DNA from: a bacterium
GTDB taxonomy: Bacteria > SM23-81 > DAOVCL01
Direction: 5' to 3'
Length of the DNA stretch: 25,312 bases
NCBI GenBank assembly: GCA_029932675.1
Contig: JAOZPP010000006.1
Coordinates: 1 to 25,312, forward strand
The notes beneath the pieces were generated by a model that made no database searches, was not told the origin of the DNA, and saw nothing but the letters and a program-made list of their open reading frames with translations. The number at the start of each line of letters is the position of its first letter. The stretch's first letter is position 1. Of this stretch, positions 16,770 to 25,059 are shown in pieces. A program made the translations under genes and the position numbers.

Positions 16770-16785
16770 CTATTAAAAATAATAG
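16770..16785. promoter_or_regulatory. Palindrome covering the -10 box, possible operator
   Basis: CTATTA AAAA TAATAG is a perfect 6-bp inverted repeat that covers the -10 element of the promoter for the five-gene operon. Position and symmetry fit a dimeric repressor site, though an A/T-rich palindrome can arise by chance. Confidence 0.35.
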
Positions 16786-16804
16786 AAGGGGGCAAAGATG
16801 TCAA
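16776..16804 (-). promoter_or_regulatory. Promoter of the five-gene envelope operon
   Basis: On the minus strand a perfect TTGACA (16804 down to 16799) is followed by 17 nt and TATTTT (16781 down to 16776). Transcription would start near 16769, giving a leader of about 100 nt before the TTG at 16666. It lies in the gap after the methyltransferase stop at 16827, so the operon has its own promoter. Confidence 0.65.
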
Positions 16805-16826
16805 TTGGTATTTAAAAACTTAAGCC

Positions 16827-17360
16827 TTACTTCATCACTCTCCTGAGGAAGTTCCACCGGGGGACCCTCCTCATATAGTTCTGATATCGACCTCCAAACT
16901 TCCTTATGTTGTATTCGTCCTCCTCTTTGGCAGCCATCCAAAAGCAGAAACCAGCCAGTATCCCCAATACAGCCGTGGGAACAGTTTGGATGACCAAAGT
17001 CACCCCTATAGCCCATAGAGCAAGGCTTAAATAGAGGGGATGGCGAACGATATTATATACACCGTTTTCGATCATCACAGTAGTTTGTTCCCATCCCGTT
17101 GGTGGTTTACCTCTTTTCTTTAGGTTGAGAAAACTGGCGCCAAGGAAGAAGGCCGCCGGAAGAAAGAGTGCAAAGCCGAGGACCTTCAGTGGGAAGATCC
17201 CTATCTCCCCCCAGGAAGAGTTCAGAAGAAAAGAGGTAAAATATAGTCCCAATCCACAGGCCACATAGATTTCATAAATGATATGCTCACGGACGACAGG
17301 GATAAGCCATTTTAGGATGATAGCAATCCAAATTCCAGCAAGTATGATGTAATTCCACAT
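16827..17360 (-). CDS. Membrane methyltransferase of the ICMT/PEMT family
   Basis: A 177-residue integral membrane protein with about four hydrophobic spans and the C-terminal S-adenosylmethionine and substrate motifs of the isoprenylcysteine carboxyl methyltransferase/phospholipid methyltransferase group: GVYNIVRHPLY (100-110) and EEDEYNIRKFGGRYQNYMRRVPRW (146-169 region). In bacteria such proteins methylate lipids or other small membrane substrates; the real substrate is unknown. The ATG at 17358-17360 has an excellent TTGGAGGTG upstream; the frame runs on to 17453 through what is more likely leader. It lies about 200 nt after the response regulator gene and is preceded by a long hairpin (17405-17433), so it may be regulated separately. 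Confidence 0.85.
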   Translation of the reverse strand: MWNYIILAGIWIAIILKWLIPVVREHIIYEIYVACGLGLYFTSFLLNSSWGEIGIFPLKVLGFALFLPAAFFLGASFLNLKKRGKPPTGWEQTTVMIENGVYNIVRHPLYLSLALWAIGVTLVIQTVPTAVLGILAGFCFWMAAKEEDEYNIRKFGGRYQNYMRRVPRWNFLRRVMK

Positions 17361-17404
17361 TTTGCACCTCCAACCGATTCGTACCGCCACTGGGGAATTA
17401 GAAA

Positions 17405-17433
17405 CCTCCCTTGGGTTCCAAACCCTTGGGAGG
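17405..17433. promoter_or_regulatory. Long imperfect hairpin with doubled CCCTTGGG, upstream of the methyltransferase gene
   Basis: Arms CCTCCC+TT+GGGTT (17405-17417) and AACCC+TT+GGGAGG (17421-17433) pair over 11 bp with a symmetric TT/TT internal loop and a 3-nt loop. CCCTTGGG occurs twice, starting 15 nt apart (17408 and 17423). It ends 45 nt before the start codon, so it is either a leader hairpin or a two-site operator. Confidence 0.45.
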
Positions 17434-17558
17434 TGCTCATATCCCCATCTCATCGGTTATATAGACTGGACACTTCCTCTCCGTACACAGGATTTTAGTG
17501 GGGCATAAAGGGGGCAGCCGAATAGCTTCCTCTTAAGGGGATTCAGAATGCCCTGAGA

Positions 17559-18308
<750 letters not shown>

Positions 18309-19397
18309 TTAAGCCTCCGACCTTAGAGGGAGGGTAAGTGTGACCTCAAACCACTGGGGATTCGAACGGTCGATGCCGAACCCATAATCCCCCTCATAGA
18401 GTCGCTCCAGCCTCTGGCGGATGTTGCTTAGACCCATACCCCCCTGGTTTGCCTCCCCCTCTATACCAACCTCCTCTGGTAGGGTGTTGCCTACCGAACA
18501 GTTGATTCCCTCAGTAGATCTCTCTATCCTCAATTTTATCCTTCCCCCCCTCCGGCTGCTGACTATCCCATGTTTCACCGCGTTTTCCACAAGGGGCTGG
18601 AGCAACATTGCTGGAAATGGTTGGGTCAAAAGCCTCTGGTCAACCTGCTCCTCATAGGCCAGCCTCTCACCAAAACGGATCCGCTCGATCTCCAGATAGG
18701 TGTGGACGAACTCAAGCTCCTCCCTCAATGGGACCAGCAGTTTCTCGTGACTTTCTAAGGCAATTCTCAGAAGCTCGGAAAGCCTGGCAATCATCCTCCG
18801 GGCCAATTGGGGATTCTCGGTCACCAGGGCATTGATCGAGTTTAATGAGTTGAAGAGGAAATGGGGATTAACTTGAAGTTTTAGGGCCTTAAGCTCCGCG
18901 TCCCGGGTTAAGAGTTTCAACTCGGCCTCCCTTAGCTCCTCCTCCCGGTAATGTTTGTAGTAGATGATGGTGTAAAATATGCCAGCGAGGAGGAGATAGG
19001 TGATCATACCAAAGAGAAATTGCCAACCTATTATCTTGGTTATCTGGACAGCTTCAAATATCTCTTCCCCTGATTGCAGATACCATACCCCATAGGTCAA
19101 GAATAACCAGAGCGCCGAACATAGCATAGCCAGTATGAAGTGAATGAAGACAAAAATGGGAACAGGTAGGCGACCATACGGGATTTGACGACAAACGAAC
19201 CAGATACCGATACTGAGCAGAGCAAATATGTAGTAGTTTTCGGCAGAAACAAACAGGGCAACAAACCAGGAAACTCCCACCTGAAATTTAAAGATAATGG
19301 AATAAAAAATAACCCACAGGGTCCAGAGGAGGAAACCATAGAGGAGGAACCTCCCTCTCCTAACTTCTATCCGCTTTTTATCTGCTGAAGGGTTCAT
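18309..19397 (-). CDS. LytS/YehU-type membrane sensor histidine kinase
   Basis: A 362-residue inner membrane kinase that would phosphorylate the adjacent response regulator. Four predicted spans (about 15-35, 45-68, 78-102 and 122-146) form the sensor part with no large extracytoplasmic domain, so the signal is probably membrane-borne. A short coiled coil (about 150-172) precedes the His_kinase domain, with phospho-acceptor His179 in LKLQVNPHFLFNSLNSINAL, the N-box LLQPLVENAVKHG (about 265-277) and the glycine-rich GGMGLSNIRQRLE. This is the LytS-type architecture rather than HisKA. The ATG at 19395-19397 has a GGAG about 12 nt upstream. The 233-nt gap before it holds one copy of the dispersed 18-mer. 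Confidence 0.95.
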   Translation of the reverse strand: MNPSADKKRIEVRRGRFLLYGFLLWTLWVIFYSIIFKFQVGVSWFVALFVSAENYYIFALLSIGIWFVCRQIPYGRLPVPIFVFIHFILAMLCSALWLFLTYGVWYLQSGEEIFEAVQITKIIGWQFLFGMITYLLLAGIFYTIIYYKHYREEELREAELKLLTRDAELKALKLQVNPHFLFNSLNSINALVTENPQLARRMIARLSELLRIALESHEKLLVPLREELEFVHTYLEIERIRFGERLAYEEQVDQRLLTQPFPAMLLQPLVENAVKHGIVSSRRGGRIKLRIERSTEGINCSVGNTLPEEVGIEGEANQGGMGLSNIRQRLERLYEGDYGFGIDRSNPQWFEVTLTLPLRSEA

Positions 19398-19432
19398 ACA
19401 AGTGGGGTCTCCATTTTTTAATTCACTTCAAC

Positions 19433-19450
19433 CCGAATTATTCACAAACT
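19433..19450 (-). repeat. Dispersed 18-mer, copy B
   Basis: On the minus strand AGTTTGTGAATAATTCGG, one base different from copy A. It lies 36 nt upstream of the sensor kinase start and, unlike copies A and C, reads toward the neighbouring gene rather than lying behind one. Confidence 0.6.
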
Positions 19451-19630
19451 TTACATCTCTACCCTACTTTCCCGACCGTTCCGGTTCGGGAGGGGCAGTC
19501 GGGGTCTTTAGGGCTTCTGGTATTGAGGTGCGGTAGAAGTTGTCTAACTTTAAGCAACCAAAAACAAAACCGGGAAATTTATGAATAGATCGAGTTAACC
19601 GGACTGTTCATAATTTCTTGCCAGGACCCT

Positions 19631-20299
19631 CTACCAGATCAATAGCCCACGCAGGATCACCAGGAAAAAGAGATCATTTAACAAATGAGCCAGGATTACC
19701 ACGCCAAGCCGATGGGTCCATAGATAAACCCCCGTCACTAAGAGGGCCCAAAAACCGATTGGGATGATCATCCCCCAACCCCAAAATCGAAGGTGAAGGC
19801 CGGTGAAAATCGTGGCTGTAATCAGGCCAGCCCAAAGCCTGCTGCCTATTAAGGATCCTAATCTCTCAATTGAATAGCCCCTGAATATAACCTCCTCGGT
19901 AATTCCCGCCGTCCCGATCAGCAGGATCAACATCGATGTTGGCTGCCGACTGAGTAGTTCGATACCACCTAAGCTACCTGTGAGTCCAAGAAGTTGGGCC
20001 AAAAGGGTGCTGAGCCAGAAGAGGAGCCCTCCAGCGAGGAAGGTACCCATCCCGATGAGCCAATGAATCGGTTTCATCCGAATCAGGCCGATCGAGCGGA
20101 GTGACCTCCTCTCCCCAAGGATGACCCAGAAGATGATCGCAATTGTCACTCCCCATTTGCATATTATGTTAAATGTCAGGTTTGGTCCTGGATGCCAGGT
20201 TCGCCAGCTCCAGCCAGAGAGGGGAAACAGCCCCAGAGCCAATGCCAAACCGAGTATAAATGATAATCGCCTCTTCAATCTATCGTCGGCCCAAAGCAT
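19631..20299 (-). CDS. CPBP-family intramembrane metalloprotease
   Basis: A 222-residue membrane protein with about six to seven spans. The active-site motifs of the CPBP (Rce1/Abi) family are present: EExxxR in GITEEVIFRGYS (Glu135, Glu136, Arg140), His168 in FTGLHLRFWGWG and His205 with Asn208 in ILAHLLNDLFF. Bacterial members act in self-protection against bacteriocins, protein maturation or signalling; no bacteriocin gene is visible here. The ATG at 20297-20299 is chosen; an in-frame TTG at 20320 is also possible and neither has a strong ribosome binding site. It follows the TPR gene by about 70 nt, so it could be the last gene of that transcript. Confidence 0.85.
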   Translation of the reverse strand: MLWADDRLKRRLSFILGLALALGLFPLSGWSWRTWHPGPNLTFNIICKWGVTIAIIFWVILGERRSLRSIGLIRMKPIHWLIGMGTFLAGGLLFWLSTLLAQLLGLTGSLGGIELLSRQPTSMLILLIGTAGITEEVIFRGYSIERLGSLIGSRLWAGLITATIFTGLHLRFWGWGMIIPIGFWALLVTGVYLWTHRLGVVILAHLLNDLFFLVILRGLLIW

Positions 20300-20370
20300 T
20301 AAACACCGAGGGGGGCACAAGATGGGGTGCTTCTTTAAGCTTCGGCCTTATTCGGTATTCTAAGGCAGCT

Positions 20371-21153
20371 TCATCTCTTTTCCCCAGAGGCCTTCTTCTC
20401 CAACTCTTTCATCAGGTAGAACTTAACCCAGCCATAGTTGGGGTTGATCTGGAGAGCCCTTTGGAAGTTTTCCCTGGCCTCAATGAGATTACCCCTGTCC
20501 ATTTCAATCAACCCTAAGTAGGCATAAACCTCCTCCTGGCCCCAGGAGGGGTAGATCTCCTTTTCGGGCCGATAAGTGGTAAAATATTCGGCAGCCTGAT
20601 GGAGATGTTTCCGGGCTTTTTCCTTCCCGCCGCCGAAGAGCTTTGGGGTGTAATAGGCTGATTCCCCGGCTATCAGATGGGACCGGGGATTTTGGGGGTC
20701 GAGTTCGAAGGCCTTCCCCTGTGCTGCCCCGGACTTTGGCCCTAAGGTCATCCCCAGAAGCGGTTTTATCCCTATTTTGTCCCCATACAAGGAGGAGAGG
20801 AGGCTGTAGGATTCGGCGAAATCTCCATTGAGCTCAATTGACGCCTTTAGATGTTTGACGCCATCATTCACATACTCCAGTGCCTTATCTTTGTCTTCCT
20901 TACTGAAGTAGTAGGTGACAATCCGCATATCGGCATAGCCGATGTAATAATGGATAAGCCAAGGATAGGTGGAATCGCTCAACAGCCTCTCAAATAAACC
21001 ACGTGCCGCCAGCATCTTTTGCAAATCCCAGCCATTTACTGCAGTCTGCATATACTCCTTGCCTTGGATGATTAACGAGTCGACAGGACTCTGGGAATGG
21101 GCAAATGAGCTAAAGGCAAGAATAATCCCCACCACCGAGAAAACTCTCCTCAT
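20371..21153 (-). CDS. Exported TPR protein
   Basis: A 260-residue exported protein with a signal peptide (about 1-20, MRRVFSVVGIILAFSSFAHS) and a helical body. The clearest TPR unit is near the C-terminus (AYLGLIEMDRGNLIEARENF, residues 217-236, continuing to QRALQINPNYG); others, around ALEYVNDGVKHLKASIELNGDFAESY and AQGKAFELDPQNP, are more divergent. Probably a periplasmic adaptor; no enzyme motif is seen. The ATG at 21151-21153 is preceded by CAGGAGGTCATA, a strong site, while the frame reaches 21204 without one. The 185-nt gap upstream contains the dispersed repeat, so it may have its own promoter; none was clear. Confidence 0.82.
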   Translation of the reverse strand: MRRVFSVVGIILAFSSFAHSQSPVDSLIIQGKEYMQTAVNGWDLQKMLAARGLFERLLSDSTYPWLIHYYIGYADMRIVTYYFSKEDKDKALEYVNDGVKHLKASIELNGDFAESYSLLSSLYGDKIGIKPLLGMTLGPKSGAAQGKAFELDPQNPRSHLIAGESAYYTPKLFGGGKEKARKHLHQAAEYFTTYRPEKEIYPSWGQEEVYAYLGLIEMDRGNLIEARENFQRALQINPNYGWVKFYLMKELEKKASGEKR

Positions 21154-21280
21154 TATGACCTCCTGAATATGGATTAAATCATCTCGGCAACGTCTTCCTG
21201 ACAAGGTCCAAAGAATTTTCTAACCCCGATTATCTTCTCAATCTTGTCTATTTAAAAAGAACAGGACTTTAGACCTCTCC

Positions 21281-21333
21281 GAAATGAGCGGACAGAGCGA
21301 AAGATTTATCTCTACAGTTTAGGAATAATTCGG
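21281..21333 (-). repeat. Composite dispersed repeat with 18-mer copy C
   Basis: Contains the 18-mer AGTTTAGGAATAATTCGG (21316-21333 on the plus strand) plus, read on the minus strand, GTAGAGA near 21315-21309 and TCTGTCCGCT near 21296-21287. The same two modules, in the same order, occur behind the glycosyltransferase gene (1146-1230). On the minus strand it starts 5 nt after the stop of the small outer-membrane-type gene. Confidence 0.55.
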
Positions 21334-21338
21334 GTACA

Positions 21339-22046
21339 TCATCTCTCTCTCCCTGCCCCTCCGAAGATCAGATGGATGTAGGGGCCTGAGAGCCTTATAT
21401 CAGGTCCCCCCAACACATCCGTATCCGCCATCTTCCAATCAGCATTAGAAGGGGAAACAATATAACCTGCTCGCATCCCAAATAACAGACCACCCTCCCC
21501 TCCTTCATCTCCCCCAATGACTAGCCAGTAGTCCAGGCCAATTCCGAAATTGAAGAGGAAGCCGGCAGCGGTGAGGTTTACCTCCCAACCAGGGTTTTGG
21601 AGCAGTTCATCAAATGTGGGGATAGGACCCCTTTCGACGATTCTGAGATTGAAACCACCCCCTCCAATGCCGATGAAGGGGAAGAGTCTCCACCCCCCCT
21701 TAGAGAAGATCACCCTTCCTACATCGAAAAACCCGTAGCCACCGCTTAGCCTCGCCTTGGCTGTATCCCCCACCACTTCCTGGGTGAAGCTTCCCCCTTC
21801 ACCGGCGATAATGATCTTCCCCTTGATCAGACCATAACCACTGCCACCGAAGAAGGTGTTTTTTGATTTCAAACTACCAAATCCTTTATTCCTCAATTCC
21901 GCCTTTAGATGGGTTAGGTCAACTCTATTCACCCCACAGAGGAAACCTCCTCCACCCCCACTCCCTTCACCCCCATAAAGGGAACTGGAGAGGAGAACTC
22001 CCAGAACTACTGTAGCCGCAGTCAACTTCGGCAGTTTTATAGACAT
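21339..22046 (-). CDS. Small exported outer-membrane-type protein, glycine-rich
   Basis: A 235-residue exported protein with a signal peptide (about 1-25) followed by a glycine-rich segment (GEGSGGGGGF) and alternating aromatic/glycine strands such as GYGLIKGKIIIAGEGG, LFPFIGIGGGGFNLRI and LFNFGIGLDYWLVIGG that look like a small beta-barrel or barrel-like fold. I do not recognise a family. The start has a strong AGAGGAGG upstream. It lies 50 nt after the TonB-dependent receptor gene, so the two are probably co-transcribed and may act together at the outer membrane. It could be a soluble beta protein instead; strand counts were made by eye. Confidence 0.7.
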   Translation of the reverse strand: MSIKLPKLTAATVVLGVLLSSSLYGGEGSGGGGGFLCGVNRVDLTHLKAELRNKGFGSLKSKNTFFGGSGYGLIKGKIIIAGEGGSFTQEVVGDTAKARLSGGYGFFDVGRVIFSKGGWRLFPFIGIGGGGFNLRIVERGPIPTFDELLQNPGWEVNLTAAGFLFNFGIGLDYWLVIGGDEGGEGGLLFGMRAGYIVSPSNADWKMADTDVLGGPDIRLSGPYIHLIFGGAGRER

Positions 22047-22096
22047 TGCAAACCTCCTCTTTTAGATACCCCCAGTTCTTGCACCAGTTACGGCAT

Positions 22097-24244
22097 TCAA
22101 ATACTTAGCGATACCCCAAAGTAGACCGACCGACGAAAGGAGCTCTTCACTGGTTCCCTTTTCCTGTAATCAGGCGAATAGCGGTAGTCAAAGATGTTCA
22201 CCCTCCCCAAAAGGTTGGAGATGGCAAGGTAAAAGACCGTCAGGTTCCCCTCGAAGAGGCTACAGAGGTAGCTTAAATTTACATCCATTTTCCGGTAGTC
22301 TGGTACCCTCTTGGTATGGTATTGGCCTGGGGCTGGGGTATAGGGCTTGCCTGTGGCGTAACGGTAGGTAGCTCCCAGACCCAGGCGCGGGGCAAGACGG
22401 AATTTTGTTACTAAAGTGAGGTTGTGGGTGATATCGAAATATGGTGGCCGGAGATCAGGGAAACCTTTCCACCTCCGCCGGGATTTAAGGTAACCATAAG
22501 AGAGCCAACCGGAGGCGGATTTAAACGATCGTTTCACAAATAGATCAACCCCTCTGGCATATCCATAACCATCGTTGGTATAGTTATTGGTTGAGTCCTC
22601 TAAGAGCAGGTTCCTATATCGTTTAGAGTAGGCCTCAATCCTCAAGATCTGGTTCCCCTGGTGATATTCGTAGCCCATAATAGTGTGGGTAGCTTCCATC
22701 GCCGTAAGATGCGGATTCCCGATGTTTGGATCATAGTATTGGGGATCAGGATACTGATGATAGACCCCCCAAGCTGCGGTCAATCCAGAGTGAAGACCCA
22801 AGGGGAACATCAGGGAGAGGCGAGGGTCAAGGGTGAATTCAGAGGAGTTCGATTCATACTCCCCGCGCAGCCCAGGGACGAACCTCCCTAAGAGACTATA
22901 GAATTCACCCTCGATAAAGCCATCGGCCAAACGGGAGCGGTAGTGGGTATCGACTATATCTACCGGGGCATTAGGGTTTAGATCAGCCTCCTCTTGGGGA
23001 ACTGTTCCTGAACAGAGAACCCTTCGGGAGAGGTAAGAAATGCCCCCGCGCAGGGTGAGATCGCTGCCGGCTTCATACTCCCCCGAGAGCCTGAACTGAC
23101 CCAACCTATCCTGGCTATTCAGATCTAACCTGTTCAAATGTGAACTCTGCTCAAAATTGGTGAATGCCAGGTTGCCCTGAAGGAAAAGCTTGTGGACAAA
23201 AAGATCGCTGAACTTCAGGTTGTAGAGGCAGTTAAGGCTTTTCCCCTTGTAAAATCCCCCGTATTGGGGGTTCTTCATCTCCACCCCGATTTTATCCATT
23301 TCCTGAAAGAGAAAGAGCTTAAGGTAGCCAGTGGTAGAATACCGATACATAAGGTTGAAATTCAGGTCATGGGCATAGGGATATTGGGTGAACTTCTCGC
23401 TGCAATTGTTCAGCTTAAACATAGCCCTTGTGGCGCTGATATTCCCAGAGGAGGAGAAACCCAACTTTTGCGGGATTAGGGGGAGGGCAAGGGCGGCAGA
23501 TTCAGCGGCCAAGCCCAGCCCCAAGGTAATCCCCATCTTTGCTGGTAAGTCCTTGCTCTCCATCGCCAATGCGCCGGAGAGAGCGTTCCCGTAGCGAGCA
23601 GAGAATCCCCCACTGGAGAAGTAAGTCCCCTTGAGCAGGAAGGGGCTAATGGTGCCAAAGAACCCACCGGTAGGGGATTCATATCTATAGGGATGAGTAA
23701 GGATTGCCCCATCTAAGAGCATCACTGTCTCTCCTACATCCCCACCGCGGACAAACATCCCCGCCCCCTCTTCCACTTGGGCCACTCCTGGGAAGGTCTT
23801 TATCGCCCAGAGAACATCGGCTGCCGCCCCGGGAGTAGTTACCACATCCAGGCTGGAGAGGGTTACTCCCTCTCTATCTGCGCTGGTAAAGCTACTTGCG
23901 GTGATGGTTATTGGCTTCCCCTTGATTATTTTGGTCTTCAAACAAATACTTAGCCTGACTGTCTTCCCTGGCCTCAAGACTATCTCCTTTTCGTAGGTCT
24001 GGTAGCCGATATAGGAACAGACCAAGGTAAATCTGCCCTCAGCTCTCGTGGAGAAGGTGAAGTTTCCCTGCTCATCGCTCATCGCCCCCTCTATTCGCCC
24101 CTTTAAGAAGACATTGGCGTAGGCCAAAGGTTTCCCCTCCTCACCCTTAACGGTGCCCTTGACCCAGCAGAGGGTTTCCCCTTGAACCTGAGGGGGGAGG
24201 ATCAAACCCATGATTAAAATTGAAATCACCGTCATAGTCCGCAT
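22097..24244 (-). CDS. TonB-dependent outer membrane receptor with CarboxypepD_reg-like domain
   Basis: A 715-residue active transporter of the outer membrane for an unknown ligand. A signal peptide (about 1-22) is followed by a CarboxypepD_reg-like domain (about 28-103, with GKPLAYANVFLKG and SYIGYQTYEKEI), a TonB-box-like segment (PITITASS, about 111-118), the plug (about 128-235, with FVRGGDVGETVMLLDGAIL and the ARYGNALSGALAM block) and a 22-strand-type barrel to the end. The layout fits SusC-like and related FCB receptors, but no SusD partner is encoded here. The frame runs to 24448. ATG 24242-24244 has GGGAG 5 nt upstream and gives a clean signal peptide; ATG 24257-24259 is an alternative. 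First gene of the block that runs on to the TPR and CPBP genes. Confidence 0.92.
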   Translation of the reverse strand: MRTMTVISILIMGLILPPQVQGETLCWVKGTVKGEEGKPLAYANVFLKGRIEGAMSDEQGNFTFSTRAEGRFTLVCSYIGYQTYEKEIVLRPGKTVRLSICLKTKIIKGKPITITASSFTSADREGVTLSSLDVVTTPGAAADVLWAIKTFPGVAQVEEGAGMFVRGGDVGETVMLLDGAILTHPYRYESPTGGFFGTISPFLLKGTYFSSGGFSARYGNALSGALAMESKDLPAKMGITLGLGLAAESAALALPLIPQKLGFSSSGNISATRAMFKLNNCSEKFTQYPYAHDLNFNLMYRYSTTGYLKLFLFQEMDKIGVEMKNPQYGGFYKGKSLNCLYNLKFSDLFVHKLFLQGNLAFTNFEQSSHLNRLDLNSQDRLGQFRLSGEYEAGSDLTLRGGISYLSRRVLCSGTVPQEEADLNPNAPVDIVDTHYRSRLADGFIEGEFYSLLGRFVPGLRGEYESNSSEFTLDPRLSLMFPLGLHSGLTAAWGVYHQYPDPQYYDPNIGNPHLTAMEATHTIMGYEYHQGNQILRIEAYSKRYRNLLLEDSTNNYTNDGYGYARGVDLFVKRSFKSASGWLSYGYLKSRRRWKGFPDLRPPYFDITHNLTLVTKFRLAPRLGLGATYRYATGKPYTPAPGQYHTKRVPDYRKMDVNLSYLCSLFEGNLTVFYLAISNLLGRVNIFDYRYSPDYRKREPVKSSFRRSVYFGVSLSI

Positions 24245-24341
24245 AGTTACTCCCATCATTGAGCTCTTCCCCAAATATAACGAAACCACCTCAAAGGGCA
24301 ATGATTTTTCGATAAACCGCATCATCCCCCTATAAAGGCGC

Positions 24342-24385
24342 AAAAAGGGGGGACAAATAGGGGTAAGACAAAAGAAAACTCCCCC
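24342..24385 (-). promoter_or_regulatory. Possible attenuator hairpin in the receptor gene leader
   Basis: On the minus strand GGGGGA (24385-24380) can pair with TCCCCC (24353-24348) and is followed after one base by TTTTT (24346-24342), about 100 nt before the receptor start. The loop is long (26 nt) and the stem short, so this is a weak candidate. Confidence 0.2.
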
Positions 24386-24567
24386 AGCCATATAGCCGCG
24401 GGAGGACGATGCCCACCGCGCTCTGAGCTTAGGTAAGAAATTACCCACAATTCCCTATCATGAAAGTAGCGAAGCTTCGAATTTCAAATGCGATTTGCGA
24501 AAGTTAAAATTACCTTTGCCTATCCGGAAGTTAAGGAAATACCTTACCCCTCATTCTGCATCGGATG

Positions 24568-24609
24568 AAAAACCATAATAGAATCGGTAGCCACAGGCAT
24601 ATGGTTTTT
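24568..24609. repeat. 10-bp perfect inverted repeat AAAAACCATA/TATGGTTTTT
   Basis: Arms at 24568-24577 and 24600-24609 with a 22-nt spacer. A/T-rich and ending in five T on either strand, it could act as a weak bidirectional terminator or be an old element end. Confidence 0.45.
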
Positions 24610-24749
24610 GACAACTTAATTGGGTAATAATTTAGTGAACTCCTTGCTCACAGCACTGCGCATTCGAGAGATCCTCTTCCCCCTTGATGGGGGAGGACTA
24701 AGGAGAAGGCGAAGGTTATGCTTGGTTTGAGCGATGGTAGGAGAGATTT

Positions 24750-24779
24750 GCAGGGACAGACATTTATCTCTCTCCCTGC
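24750..24779. repeat. Relative of the GGACAGACAT palindrome
   Basis: GCAGGGA (24750-24756) and TCCCTGC (24773-24779) form a 7-bp stem around ACAGACATTTATCTCT-like sequence. GGGACAGACAT is shared with the element at 1148-1170, so this is probably another copy of that dispersed intergenic repeat. Confidence 0.5.
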
Positions 24780-24971
24780 AGCGGCGGGTCGGGACAAACT
24801 CCAGTCTATTCCTATAGGAATCCGTGAGGCCATAAGCCCTACCAAGAACAAATCCGAATGATCTGCGTTAATCTGTGTCCCATAGAATCTGCCTAAGGGG
24901 AGATTCTCCGTGGGAGATGTTTCCTGATGCCGATAATCAGAGGCAGAAGCCCTGAAAGGGCAAAATTTAAC

Positions 24972-25000
24972 TTGACATGCGATGACTCTGTTACTAAATT
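24972..25000 (+). promoter_or_regulatory. Sigma-70-type promoter for the right-edge gene
   Basis: TTGACA (24972-24977), 17-nt spacer, TAAATT (24995-25000). A start near 25007 would give a leader of about 210 nt before the ATG at 25218, with the structured element inside it. Confidence 0.6.
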
Positions 25001-25059
25001 TGCGTAGATAAAGGATGGACCTTTTGGTATCGCCCATAAGAAGCAGTCCTTTTTCTTAA

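Noticed and set aside
24608-24636. TTGACA on the plus strand as a promoter
   Set aside because: The hexamer at the correct spacing is TTTAGT, no gene follows for 580 nt, and the TTGACA overlaps an inverted-repeat arm.
24648-25037. A 129-codon open frame on the minus strand
   Set aside because: No ribosome binding site, no domain, low-complexity make-up, and it reads through dispersed-repeat sequence and the plus-strand promoter. Treated as non-coding.
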